42,536 bases of DNA from Nitrospinota bacterium. Its GTDB lineage: Bacteria; Nitrospinota; Nitrospinia; Nitrospinales; VA-1. The stretch lies in NCBI GenBank assembly GCA_014382285.1, contig JACNKA010000107.1, positions 1 through 42,536 of the forward strand, in the 5' to 3' direction. A program made the translations under genes and the position numbers. Below the pieces are notes generated by a model, which was given only the letters and a program-made list of their open reading frames with translations, had not been told where the DNA came from and made no database searches. Below, piece by piece: positions 1-9,527 of this stretch. The number at the start of each line of letters is the position of its first letter. Position 1 is the stretch's first letter.

Positions 1-345
1 TATTTTTTGTCCCGGTGATTGCACAGCGATTTCTCCGCTTCGCCCGGAGCCTTTGATTTTGCCAAGGCATTGCTGGGTGCGGCGGTTCACCTCTCTTAAC
101 AAATGGTCTTCGAGAGCCAGTTTTCTTAAAGGGTTTTCATAGTGAGTTTTTGCAAAACCAGCTGACTGAAGTTCGATCTTTATGGACAAGCGTGAGGGAG
201 CTGCAAAAGGATCGCCTTGCACGTGTTCAAAGGTTAAATCAAACAGGCCAAAACCGTAACTTTTGCCTTGCAGGATTTTATAGGCTTTATAACCTTTACC
301 ATCCAACGTTGTAATTTGGTTTATAAGTTCCTGTGGTGCAGGCAT
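1..345 (-). CDS. Predicted ABC-class P-loop ATPase (COG3044-like), N-terminal part, truncated by window edge
   Basis: Minus-strand open frame from ATG at 345 to window start: MPAPQELINQITTLDGKGYKAYKILQGKSYGFGLFDLTFEHVQGDPFAAPSRLSIKIE...GSGRSGEIAVQSPGQKI; 'HVQGDPFAAPSRL' and 'GSGRSG' are typical of this family. Not in the ORF track because it is truncated. Confidence 0.75.
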   Translation of the reverse strand, partial: MPAPQELINQITTLDGKGYKAYKILQGKSYGFGLFDLTFEHVQGDPFAAPSRLSIKIELQSAGFAKTHYENPLRKLALEDHLLREVNRRTQQCLGKIKGSGRSGEIAVQSPGQKI

Positions 346-350
346 AAAGG

Positions 351-1214
351 TCAGTGGGAATAGTGTCCGGCAAAACCTTGCGCCGAAACCCCTACGGGAA
401 GATAAGTGCGGGCAATGTTTGCGATATGGTTTCGGTATGAAAGGCGGACCGAATCTTCCTGCACCTGACTCATGGCCAAAGGAAGACGGGTTTTCAAAGT
501 TCTGGAGCCTTGGGCGGTTCCGTCACCTTCTATAAAATGATCGATGATCACGGCGGAAGCTCCGGCATTTTTTAAGCGCTCAAAAAAGTGTTGTGGGTTC
601 TCCAACGGATATAAAGGTGAAAGGCAGGCCACAGTTTTGAGACCCTGAGCTGACAGTTGCTCAAGAGCGGAAATCCGTTGCTCAATGCTACATGGGGGAG
701 GGGGTAGTCCGGGCAGGCGGTTGCGGTCCCCTTCGATGGAGATGTGGACTCTGAGGGAACAGAGTCGTGATAGCTCCCGTAGGATTTCCTGGTCATCGAG
801 AATGCTTGCGCTATGGGTCTGCAAGATCAATGTGTCAGGCGGACAAGTCGCCATGGCCCGAAGGATGGCACGGGTCACCCGGTACTTTTTTTCGGCGGGT
901 TGCCAGGGGTCGGTGGAACTGGACATAAAAATCGTGAAAGAAATGGAACGGTGGTGAGCCCAGTTTTTTTCTTTTTCTGCTGACTGGGTATATAACTCCC
1001 CTGCGTTGATTTTAACATCGACAAACTTTCCCCATTCACGGCCTTGTGTCAACCAATGATTGAAACGAACATAACAACCTTCGCCACAAGAGGAAAGCCC
1101 ATAGCCACAGCCGCGATAGGGATTCAGCGAGTGTGAGCAAACTCCAGTGAGATAGCCGCTGGAGCGGGTCAATAGAGTTTTGCTTTGCACCAGATTGATC
1201 TGCATACTATTCAC
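351..1214 (-). CDS. Radical SAM / SPL-family-like protein with atypical Cys spacing
   Basis: 287 aa; 'SLNPYRGCGYGLSSCGEGCYVRFNHWL' in the position of the usual NPYxGCxxxCxYCYxR motif; 'SSSTDPWQPAEKKYRVTRAIL' and 'LQTHSASILDD' are conserved in SPL-like radical SAM proteins. Confidence 0.75.
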   Translation of the reverse strand: MNSMQINLVQSKTLLTRSSGYLTGVCSHSLNPYRGCGYGLSSCGEGCYVRFNHWLTQGREWGKFVDVKINAGELYTQSAEKEKNWAHHRSISFTIFMSSSTDPWQPAEKKYRVTRAILRAMATCPPDTLILQTHSASILDDQEILRELSRLCSLRVHISIEGDRNRLPGLPPPPCSIEQRISALEQLSAQGLKTVACLSPLYPLENPQHFFERLKNAGASAVIIDHFIEGDGTAQGSRTLKTRLPLAMSQVQEDSVRLSYRNHIANIARTYLPVGVSAQGFAGHYSH

Positions 1215-1245
1215 TCAAAGGTAGGTTTGGGCTATTGCCTGAGAG

Positions 1246-1728
1246 TCAGGGGTTTTCAGCCCATTTTAGAGACCCGAGATTCATTTTAAAATTTGGGGCC
1301 GCCTGATAAAATACTTCATAAGCTCCTGTACTATTATTGGCATCTGCGGCCACCCATTTGCGGTCGGGAAAGTCTTCCAGATCCAACATCCAGACTTGTC
1401 GGTCATCTGTTTTTGTCAACGTCAGCGTTCCACGATCTTCCCCGAAAAAAAACTGTCCGTATAAGGTGACCGTGGTTCCGGGAGGGCCATCCAGAGTTAG
1501 GGAGTACTCGCCTTCACAAAAAAAGTTTCTCATGTCCCGGAAGTCTGAGAGGTTCTGACCTTTTTCAAGATAAAAAACTTCAGTGCAGGCACGTCCCCCA
1601 GGGAAAAGGCTCCAGGGGGTTGTGCTATCTCTGAACAGCACCAGTTCGGTTTTGGTTTCTCCTGCCCAATTGACAGAGGGAAAACCAAAAGCTATCATTA
1701 TGAAAACCCAAATTATTTTCATGTTCAT
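1246..1728 (-). CDS. Hypothetical exported protein
   Basis: 160 aa with N-terminal signal peptide (MNMKIIWVFIMIAFGFPSVNWAG); no recognised domain. Confidence 0.6.
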   Translation of the reverse strand: MNMKIIWVFIMIAFGFPSVNWAGETKTELVLFRDSTTPWSLFPGGRACTEVFYLEKGQNLSDFRDMRNFFCEGEYSLTLDGPPGTTVTLYGQFFFGEDRGTLTLTKTDDRQVWMLDLEDFPDRKWVAADANNSTGAYEVFYQAAPNFKMNLGSLKWAENP

Positions 1729-2023
1729 TTGTGGAAAATTTTAAAGAGTCTTTTAATAAGTTGGAAGTTTTATGTAGTGTCAGGCCTCTAAAATAAAGCG
1801 GGTCTTATGGTAAAAGCTGATTTATGTCCGCACCGTTGGTATTATTCCCGGCTGGATAGGAACCTGTTTTTTCGATAACCATTTTATCATTGTTTGGCTA
1901 AAGGCAGTATTTTCTTTGCCCGTTCCCCCTGAGTATAGGGGCAAAAAGCCAGATTTTTTATCACAGCTTTCGGCTTTTTGCTGGTGTTGACACGGCATTT
2001 TCCTCAGTACGGCAATATAAATT

Positions 2024-3631
2024 ATGAGACAGGAGACGAAAATCAAAAATTCACTCCCCATGAAGTATTTGATCGCTGGCTTGACCCTTTCGGGGGTGAT
2101 CTTTGTGATTGATACCCAAATTCCTTTAGGGGTTGCGGATGGCATGCTTTACGTCGTCTTGATTATTTTAGGATTGATGACAGGAAATCGGTCTTTTATT
2201 ATTTATTTGGCGGTTTTGGGTTCGGTTTTAAATGCCGTTGGTTTCATGGTTTCACCACCTGGAGGCGAATTGGGTAAAGTTGTTGCCAATCGGTTTTTAG
2301 CAATTTTTACGATTTGGATGACGGCAATACTTTGTCTGATTATAAACAAGGCTGAGGAAAATCAGCGTTCACTTAATGACGAGCTGGAAGAAAAAATCAA
2401 GGATCGGACCAGCAAGGTTCAGGAAACAAATGAACGTTTAAATGCCGAAATAAAATATTCCAAACTGATCAAGACCATTGCGGTGGCTTCAAATGAAACC
2501 GCCGCGATAGATGAAACTTTGCGCTTTTGTATTCGTCAGGTCTGTGAATTTGCCGAATGGCCACTGGGGCACCTTTACCTTGCGGCTGAAAATCCTTCCG
2601 ATGGGCTTGTCCCGACGCAGTGCTGGTATGTGGAGAATCCCGGGCAATTTGACACCTTCCAAAAGATCACACAGGAGACTCCTTTGGAGGAGGGGGTGGG
2701 TCTTCCTGGTCGGGTGCTGCTTAGCGGAGAGCCGGCTTGGATCATTGATGTGACGAAAGATCTCAATTTCCCTCGTGCCAAGCTGGCGCAGGATATTGGT
2801 GTTAAAGCCGGGTTTGCGTTTCCTATATTGATTGGCATCAGGGTAGTGGGAGTGATGGAGTTTTTCTCACCCAAGGCGGTGGAACCCGACCCGCAAATGC
2901 TCGATATCATGGCGCAGATTGGAACTCAACTTGGCAGGGTGCTGGAAAGAAAACAGGCTCAGGATGAAAGCGAACGTTCGCAGGATCAGTTGCGCAAACT
3001 TTATCATCGCCTGGAACAAGTGCGCGAAGAAGAAAGAACTCGCACTGCGCGAGAAGTTCATGACCATCTCGGTCAAGTGCTCACCACCATTAAACTGGAG
3101 CTTTCCTTGCTCCGTAACAAACTCGTCAATGACAACCCGGCGATTAAAGAATCAACAGACCAGCTTCTTGAAATGAGTGACGACGCCATTCAAACCGTTA
3201 AGAAAATTTCAATGGATCTCAGACCGCCGATTCTGGATGATCTGGGAATTGCCGAGGCCATTGTATGGCAGGTCAAAGAGTTTACGGGTAGGACGGGAAT
3301 TGAATGTGAATTCGAGGATGATCTGGATGATTTTGAACCCGATCTGGAACGTGCCACCACCTTGTTCCGGGTGTTTCAGGAGACTCTGACTAATATTGTT
3401 CGCCATGCAGGGGCAACCAGAGTTTGTGTTACACTGGGTCAGAATGATAAAAATGTCAGCCTTCAGGTGCAAGACAATGGGTGTGGGATATCACCCAGCC
3501 AGGTATCGAGCCTGAGGTCTTTGGGCTTGCTGGGTATGCGGGAACGGGCAATGGTCTGGGGTGGTAATGTTCTGATTCATGGCATTCCCGATGGCGGTAC
3601 AACTGTAAATATCACTATTCAAAAAGGATGA
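2024..3631 (+). CDS. Membrane sensor histidine kinase (N-terminal TM segments, GAF, HisKA_3/HATPase; NarX/DegS type)
   Basis: 535 aa; phospho-acceptor motif 'REVHDHLGQVLTTIKLELSLL', 'DLRPPILDDLGI', N box 'QETLTNIVRHAGA', G box 'DNGCGI...GLLGMRERA'. Confidence 0.92.
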   Translation: MRQETKIKNSLPMKYLIAGLTLSGVIFVIDTQIPLGVADGMLYVVLIILGLMTGNRSFIIYLAVLGSVLNAVGFMVSPPGGELGKVVANRFLAIFTIWMTAILCLIINKAEENQRSLNDELEEKIKDRTSKVQETNERLNAEIKYSKLIKTIAVASNETAAIDETLRFCIRQVCEFAEWPLGHLYLAAENPSDGLVPTQCWYVENPGQFDTFQKITQETPLEEGVGLPGRVLLSGEPAWIIDVTKDLNFPRAKLAQDIGVKAGFAFPILIGIRVVGVMEFFSPKAVEPDPQMLDIMAQIGTQLGRVLERKQAQDESERSQDQLRKLYHRLEQVREEERTRTAREVHDHLGQVLTTIKLELSLLRNKLVNDNPAIKESTDQLLEMSDDAIQTVKKISMDLRPPILDDLGIAEAIVWQVKEFTGRTGIECEFEDDLDDFEPDLERATTLFRVFQETLTNIVRHAGATRVCVTLGQNDKNVSLQVQDNGCGISPSQVSSLRSLGLLGMRERAMVWGGNVLIHGIPDGGTTVNITIQKG

Positions 3632-4287
3632 TCATGGCGACAAAGAAGGAAACAGGAAAAATAAAAATAATCATTGCGGACGACCACCCACTATTTCGTC
3701 GAGGCTTGAAACATGCCTTTTCTGAAACCCCTGATATTGAGGTTGTGGGTGAGGCGGAAACCGGAGAAGAGTTGTTGGATAAAGTACGAGGTATGGATTT
3801 GAGCCTCGCTCTTCTGGACATTTCTCTGCCTGGAAAAGGGGGGCTGGAGCTTCTCAAACAACTGAGAGAAGATCGTCCCAAACTTCCTGTCTTGATATTA
3901 ACCGTTTACCCGGAAGAGCATTACGCTGTTCGTTTTTTCAAAGCCGGGGCATCGGGTTTTATCACTAAGGAAAGCAGTACCGACCAGATATATGCGGCAG
4001 TGCGAAAAGTGGCCGATGGAGGTAAATATGCCAGCCCTGAAATCACCGAAAAACTGGCATTTGACTTCACGAAGTCAGACCGACCCGCACACGAAAGACT
4101 TTCGGACCGGGAGCATCAGGTTTTTATGATGCTGGCGGAGGGGGGGTCTCCCACTGAGATTGGCAAAGAGTTGTCCCTGAGCGTAAAAACTATCAGCACG
4201 CACCGTTCCAGGATTCTGGAAAAAATGCAAATGAAGAAAAATGCTGAATTGATCCATTACGCGATTTCCCAAAAGCTTATTCAATAA
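3628..4287 (+). CDS. NarL/FixJ-type response regulator with LuxR HTH
   Basis: 219 aa; REC 'IIIADDHPLFRRGLKHAF...LALLDISLPG' plus 'LSDREHQVFMMLAEGGSPTEIGKELSLSVKTISTHRSRILEKM'; overlaps the kinase stop by 4 bp. Confidence 0.95.
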   Translation: MIMATKKETGKIKIIIADDHPLFRRGLKHAFSETPDIEVVGEAETGEELLDKVRGMDLSLALLDISLPGKGGLELLKQLREDRPKLPVLILTVYPEEHYAVRFFKAGASGFITKESSTDQIYAAVRKVADGGKYASPEITEKLAFDFTKSDRPAHERLSDREHQVFMMLAEGGSPTEIGKELSLSVKTISTHRSRILEKMQMKKNAELIHYAISQKLIQ

Positions 4288-4532
4288 CACTTTTCAGTTC
4301 AATACTGCCTTCCCTCTCCGTAGATATAGTTCAGGTCTTACTGTAGGACAAGCACCTATTCTGGTGTAGTCCTAAGAGTCTTTAATGTAGGGTTAAGTCC
4401 TGCCTCATAAAAGGCGTTAGGCCTATATTAACGACAAGTCCTATCTATTAAACTCTCTCAGAAAAATGAGTAATGAAAAATAGTCTGCTACACGATAGAG
4501 TGTTTTTAATAAACAAAACTAAGGAGAGGGTT

Positions 4533-4973
4533 ATGAAAAAGATTTTTGTTTTAACAGTGGCTTTCATTGCAGGTTTTGCCCTGGTTGCTAATGCGGGCTC
4601 AATCTCTACGGGTCAAACCACAAAATGTAATGACGCAAAAAGCATTACGCTTGAGACTGCAGGTCCAGCAAGCTCATCTGACGACAAATTCGGTTATTCC
4701 ACCAATGACCGAGGTGGTGCGAATGTTGTTATCTGGAAGTCTTCTAACTTCACCACGATTCCTATAACCTTAGGACCGAACGACAATAACGACAGTCTTA
4801 ACGGTACTGATGGTGGAAAAACTGGTCTTCCTCAAAGAGGCGGAATGGGCAAGCACAAAGTAACCTTGGTTTCTCAGCCTGAATTCAGCCGTGGTGACTC
4901 TATTGGCGATATCAGCGGATTGGTTAAGATCACCAATACCGGCCTGAACGCTGTTACGGTATCTTGTAACTAA
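4533..4973 (+). CDS. Small secreted protein, paralogue 1 (unknown function)
   Basis: ATG at 4533 follows AAGGAGAGGG; MKKIFVLTVAFIAGFALVANAG signal peptide; mature part has two Cys (KCNDAKS...VSCN); strongly similar to the ORF at 5418-5858. The ORF-track start at 4473 is upstream of the ribosome-binding site. Confidence 0.8.
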   Translation: MKKIFVLTVAFIAGFALVANAGSISTGQTTKCNDAKSITLETAGPASSSDDKFGYSTNDRGGANVVIWKSSNFTTIPITLGPNDNNDSLNGTDGGKTGLPQRGGMGKHKVTLVSQPEFSRGDSIGDISGLVKITNTGLNAVTVSCN

Positions 4974-4988
4974 GTTAGATTTGATTTA

Positions 4989-5020
4989 GTAAGGGCTTAA
5001 TCAGCGAGTTGGGTCCTTAC
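4989..5020 (+). other. 3'UTR hairpin (copy 1): GTAAGGGC-loop-GTCCTTAC
   Basis: 8-bp stem (one G-U) with loop containing TAATCAGCGAGTT; the same loop recurs at 5875-5906 downstream of the paralogue. Confidence 0.6.
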
Positions 5021-5028
5021 CCTAGAGA

Positions 5029-5062
5029 ACAGCCGACCTCTCCCGGTCGGCTGTTTTTTTTT
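5029..5062 (+). terminator. Rho-independent terminator after secreted paralogue 1
   Basis: AGCCGACC-TCTCCC-GGTCGGCT followed by a long T run. Confidence 0.85.
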
Positions 5063-5417
5063 GTTTTTTCTCTTGCCGGGTCCTGTCAGCTAAATCCTGA
5101 TCATTGTCGTTGTTGTTATCCCTCTCTTTAATTCCCCGTTTGGTTTGCGGCTGTTCCCGTGTTTTTCTGTGTTTGATAAAATCAGGGCCTTTTTTTTTGA
5201 AAGAGGGTTCTTCATTATTCAACAAGACCTGCTACTACTTCTTATGATCTGAGAGAGAAATTCTTATATCAAAGGGGATGAATAGGCTATTAAAAAAATG
5301 GTTCCCGGCTGATATCTAAAATATATGCAGTTCATTAAACTCTCCAATAATTATGAAGATATTTATTAGCACTGCTGAGTGAGTGATTTTTATAAAACAA
5401 AAAAAAGGAGAGGGTTT

Positions 5418-5858
5418 ATGAAAAAGATTTTCGCTTTAACGGCTATGTTCATTGCGGGTCTGGCATTTTCTGCTAACGCGGGACAGATCAGCAATGGTCA
5501 AACGGTAAAATGTGACAATGCAAAAAGTATCACGCTGGAAGCTGCCAAAGTTGCTAACGCGACCACGGACAAATTCGGTTACACCGACAATGACAGAGGT
5601 TCCGCTAACTTGATTTTGTGGAAGTCTTCTAACTTCACCACGATTCCTATAACTTTAGGACCGAACGACAGCAACCAGACTCTTGTGTCTACGGATCACG
5701 GATTAACCGGCATTGCTCAGAGAGGCACCATGGGTGCTGGCAAAGTAACGTTGGTTTCTCAGCCTTTTTTCAGCCGTGGAGACTCCATTGGTGATATCAG
5801 CGGATTGGTAAAAATCACCAACACGGGTTCTATCCCGGTTACGGTTACCTGCAACTAA
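5418..5858 (+). CDS. Small secreted protein, paralogue 2 (unknown function)
   Basis: ATG at 5418 after AAAAGGAGAGGG; MKKIFALTAMFIAGLAFSANAG signal peptide; shares WKSSNFTTIPITLGPND, SRGDSIGDISGLVKITNTG and both Cys with copy 1. Confidence 0.8.
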   Translation: MKKIFALTAMFIAGLAFSANAGQISNGQTVKCDNAKSITLEAAKVANATTDKFGYTDNDRGSANLILWKSSNFTTIPITLGPNDSNQTLVSTDHGLTGIAQRGTMGAGKVTLVSQPFFSRGDSIGDISGLVKITNTGSIPVTVTCN

Positions 5859-5874
5859 GTTTTAAGTTTTTTTT

Positions 5875-5906
5875 GTGAGGGCATAATCAGCGAGTTTTGC
5901 CCTTAC
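5875..5906 (+). other. 3'UTR hairpin (copy 2): GTGAGGGCA-loop-TGCCCTTAC
   Basis: Loop TAATCAGCGAGTT matches copy 1; stem keeps pairing with substitutions. Confidence 0.6.
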
Positions 5907-5913
5907 CCTGAGA

Positions 5914-5945
5914 CAGCCGGCCTTCTCCCAAGGCCGGCTGTTTTT
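5914..5945 (+). terminator. Rho-independent terminator after secreted paralogue 2
   Basis: CAGCCGGCCTT-CTCCC-AAGGCCGGCTG followed by TTTTT. Confidence 0.85.
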
Positions 5946-6098
5946 CGTTTGAGGCTCCGATCATTTTTTCCTACCTGTTCCTTTAGTTGCTCAATTTACC
6001 CACTCTGACGATTGCGCTTAATTTTTTCCAACTAATTTGTTACTCTTAGCCGTTTCTCACACCACCTGACAATAACAGATCCTTTTTTAGGTAATTTA

Positions 6099-7502
6099 AT
6101 GAGTGAATCCGTCAAAGTTCGTTTCGCGCCCAGTCCCACAGGATTTTTGCATATCGGTGGGGTGAGGACAGCTCTGTTCAACTGGCTGTTTGCCCGCCAT
6201 CATGGTGGGCAATTCGTGTTGCGCATTGAAGATACAGACCATGAGCGTTCCACGGAAGAATCTATTGCAGAAATTCTGGAGTCCATGCGCTGGCTGGGGC
6301 TGGACTGGGACGAAGGCCCTTACAGGCAAACCGAGCGGCAGGAACTTTATACACAAAAGGTCGACCAGCTTTTCAAGGCAGGCAAGGCCTACCGTTGCTA
6401 CTGCACGCCGGAAGAATTGGACAAGAGACGGGCTGAGGCGCAGAAAAAGGGACTCAAACCCAAATATGATGGAACTTGCCGGGAGCGGGCCGATCAGCCG
6501 GAAGGGGTTCCATCCGTGATCCGGTTCAAGGCACCGCTTGAGGGTTCGGTGGTGGTTGAAGACCTTTTGCGCGGCAAGATTGTGTTCGATATCACCGAAC
6601 TGGACGACCTGATTCTACAGAGAACCGATGGTTCTCCCACTTATAATTTTGTCGTGGTGGTCGATGATGCTGATATGGGCATTACTCATGTGGTGCGTGG
6701 AGACGACCATCTTTCCAACACGCCTCGGCAATGTTTGTTGTATGACGCCCTGAGTTTTCCCCGTCCCCGATTCGCCCATATTTCCATGATCCTGGGGCAG
6801 GACAAGACCCGACTGAGCAAGCGTCATGGGGCTACTTCGGCACTGGTTTATCGCGACATGGGCTTCCTGCCTTCTGCGATGATCAATTATCTGGCCAGAC
6901 TGGGTTGGTCGCATGGCGATCAGGAAATTTTTTCGAGGGAAGAAATGGTGCAACTCTTTTCCTTCGATTCGGTTCACACCTCAGCGGCGGTGTTCGATCC
7001 CGACAAGCTGTCCTGGTTGAATGAACATTATATAAAGAATACTCCTCCTGAAGAACTGGCCCGGCATTTGGAGCCGTTTCTTATTAGCTCGGGAATCCTG
7101 CAGGAAGGTCACGGCCTGGGCGTTGCAGAAATCGCCAAGGTCATTCCATCCTTGAATCAGCGTGCTAAAACTCTTGTGGAGATGGCGGAAAAGTCGGCGT
7201 TCTATTTTAAAAAGGAAGTCGAGTTCGATGAAAAGGCGAAAGCCAAGTTTTTGACTGCTGAGGCCAGGCCGTTGCTGGAAAAAGCCATTGCAGGGCTTTC
7301 CCGATTGGATGACTTTTCTGTAGAAAAGATTGAGGTGTTATTCAAACAGGTTGTAGAAGAAGAGGGCACGAAGCTCGGCAAGTTAGCACAACCGGTTCGT
7401 GTGGCCCTCACCGGCACTACGGTGAGCCCTGGCATTTACGATGTCATCCTGCTTCTTGGAAAAGAAGAGACCCTCAACCGGTTGAACCAGGCTCTGCCAT
7501 AG
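6099..7502 (+). CDS. gltX: Glutamyl-tRNA synthetase
   Basis: 467 aa; class I HIGH region '[25 protein letters not shown]' and KMSKS-equivalent '[10 protein letters not shown]'. Confidence 0.97.
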   Translation: MSESVKVRFAPSPTGFLHIGGVRTALFNWLFARHHGGQFVLRIEDTDHERSTEESIAEILESMRWLGLDWDEGPYRQTERQELYTQKVDQLFKAGKAYRCYCTPEELDKRRAEAQKKGLKPKYDGTCRERADQPEGVPSVIRFKAPLEGSVVVEDLLRGKIVFDITELDDLILQRTDGSPTYNFVVVVDDADMGITHVVRGDDHLSNTPRQCLLYDALSFPRPRFAHISMILGQDKTRLSKRHGATSALVYRDMGFLPSAMINYLARLGWSHGDQEIFSREEMVQLFSFDSVHTSAAVFDPDKLSWLNEHYIKNTPPEELARHLEPFLISSGILQEGHGLGVAEIAKVIPSLNQRAKTLVEMAEKSAFYFKKEVEFDEKAKAKFLTAEARPLLEKAIAGLSRLDDFSVEKIEVLFKQVVEEEGTKLGKLAQPVRVALTGTTVSPGIYDVILLLGKEETLNRLNQALP

Positions 7503-7526
7503 AATTCTGGTCCCTAATCAGTCCGT

Positions 7527-9494
7527 CTACTTTATCATTTCCCCGATGTCGCGGACTTTTACTTGCCCCTCAAGGCCTTTGGCTTTCACTGCATCTTCCA
7601 GCATCAACACACAGTAGGGGCACGACACGGCGATGGTGTCGGGGTTGGTGACCATCAACTCATCCAGTCTGTGATGGCTCATTCGAGTTCCGGTATTTTC
7701 CTCAAGCAGAAACCGGGCACCGCCGGCGCCACAACAGGTCCCGTTTTCACGGCTTTGCTCGACTTCCTGAACATTCTGCACTTCTGCCGCAAGTACCTTG
7801 CGGGGTGCATCGTACACGCCATTATGCCGACCCAGATAGCAGGAGTCATGCACCACGACATTGCTGTTGGTTTTTTCTCCGAGTGATATTTTCCCATCGG
7901 CGATCAAGGTTTCCAGTAATTCAGAGTGGTGGATCACTTCGAGATAAACTCCGAATTCGGGGTACTCATTTTTCAGCGAGTTGAGACAGTGCGGGCAGTG
8001 GGTGATGACTTTCAGCACTCCTTGTTGCTGGAAGGTCTCGGTATTTTGGCTGGCCAGCATGTCGAACAGATACTCGTTGCCGGCTCTACGGGCCGGATCG
8101 CCAGTGCAACCTTCACTGTTGCCGAGAATAGAAAAGCTGACTCTCGCCTGTTTCAGAGCTTTAACCACTGACTCGGAAATTTGTTTGCCACGTGTATCAA
8201 AAGACCCGTTACACCCTATAAAATACAAATATTCGGTGGGCCTGGTCTTGTCCCAGATGGGGATGTCCAATGCTTTAGCCCAGTCGGCGCGTGAGTTTTT
8301 AGGGAATCCCCAGGGGTTGGACTGCGTTTCCAGTGATTTGAAAGCAGACTCCAACTCTTTCGGATAACGGTCTTCGGTGAGGACCAGTCCGCGTCTGAGA
8401 TCGATCACTTTATCGACGTATTGGATCATCACCGGGCAGGCGGATTCGCAGGCCCCGCAGGTGGTGCAGGCCCAGAGGACTTCGTCCTCAATCACATCGC
8501 CGAGAAGAGCCATATCGGAACCGGGCGGGCTGTTAAGATGATCTCTTAAATTAACCGTGAGTTGTTGTGGTGAGAGAGGTTTGCCGGTCGCCAGTGCCGG
8601 GCACACCCGGTCGCACCGGCCACACTGGGTGCAGGTATGCAGATCCAGCATCTGCTTCCATGTGAAACTTTCAACCTGGGTGACACCAAAAGTTTCTTTT
8701 TCGTCGTCTTCAAAATCGATGCGGCGCAGACCGTTTCCGGGATTCAAATGGGACAGGAAAACATTTGGGATGGCCGTCAAAATATGAAAGTGTTTGCTAC
8801 GTGGAAGCAGTGTCAGAAAAAAAAGGATGGCAGAAACATGCGTCCAGTAAGCCAGGCTGTGCAGATGTCCGGCTAAATCATTTCCTGCCAAAATGACAAG
8901 AGGAGCAAAAAGAGCTGCCAAGGGGCCGGATTTTTCAATGTCCGGGTTGAGAGCCAGAAAAGTGGAGTCGAACAAAACGTCACTGGTCACGATAACGAGT
9001 ATCAGGCCCAGAATAGCCAGTCCCTCGATAGAGAGTGTGAGTCGATCGGGCTTAACCACCAGTCTGCGGTAAAGTGCATAGAGAACTGCCAGAGTGACCA
9101 TGAAAACCACACCATCCTTAACCCATAAATAAGGCAGGATCAGAAAGGCGGTGGCGGAAAAATGTGACGTGATATTGGGGAAAAGCCCGATGAAAAAAAA
9201 TTCCCCGGCACGAACAAGGAGGATCAGGAATCCCCAGAAAATCACAGCATGCATCCAGCCTGATTTGGGTTCCTTAAGAAGCCGGGTTTGACCAAAGGCA
9301 ATGCTAAGAGTTGTGAAAATTCGTTTTAAGGGTTGATCTGTGCGATTTTCTTTTCCGGCTTTTCGCAGGAGCTGAAGTTTTGGCCATGCACTCAAGGTGA
9401 AGGCGGTCAGCGAGCTGAGCATGAGAAAAATCAGAACCCAGGGTTGCAGGTTGGGGGAAACCCATTCGAAAGCGCGGTTAATATGTTGATCCAT
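7527..9494 (-). CDS. HdrD-like/heterodisulfide reductase-related Fe-S membrane oxidoreductase
   Basis: 655 aa; N-terminal TM region; two 4Fe-4S motifs (CTQCGRCDRVCPA, CTTCGACESACPV); CCG-type motifs (HCPHCLNSL, HDSCYLGRHNGVYDAPR, TCCGAGGARF, SCPYCVLML). Confidence 0.9.
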   Translation of the reverse strand: MDQHINRAFEWVSPNLQPWVLIFLMLSSLTAFTLSAWPKLQLLRKAGKENRTDQPLKRIFTTLSIAFGQTRLLKEPKSGWMHAVIFWGFLILLVRAGEFFFIGLFPNITSHFSATAFLILPYLWVKDGVVFMVTLAVLYALYRRLVVKPDRLTLSIEGLAILGLILVIVTSDVLFDSTFLALNPDIEKSGPLAALFAPLVILAGNDLAGHLHSLAYWTHVSAILFFLTLLPRSKHFHILTAIPNVFLSHLNPGNGLRRIDFEDDEKETFGVTQVESFTWKQMLDLHTCTQCGRCDRVCPALATGKPLSPQQLTVNLRDHLNSPPGSDMALLGDVIEDEVLWACTTCGACESACPVMIQYVDKVIDLRRGLVLTEDRYPKELESAFKSLETQSNPWGFPKNSRADWAKALDIPIWDKTRPTEYLYFIGCNGSFDTRGKQISESVVKALKQARVSFSILGNSEGCTGDPARRAGNEYLFDMLASQNTETFQQQGVLKVITHCPHCLNSLKNEYPEFGVYLEVIHHSELLETLIADGKISLGEKTNSNVVVHDSCYLGRHNGVYDAPRKVLAAEVQNVQEVEQSRENGTCCGAGGARFLLEENTGTRMSHHRLDELMVTNPDTIAVSCPYCVLMLEDAVKAKGLEGQVKVRDIGEMIK

Positions 9495-9527
9495 GAGCGG
9501 TGTAATCCTTTTAACGGAGGAGGCAAT

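Noticed and set aside
1822-2145. 107-aa minus-strand ORF overlapping the kinase 5' end
   Set aside because: Overlaps the histidine kinase N-terminus and shows no protein-family character.
7563-8787. Plus-strand ORFs opposite the HdrD-like gene
   Set aside because: Antisense to conserved Fe-S cluster motifs; no independent coding evidence.
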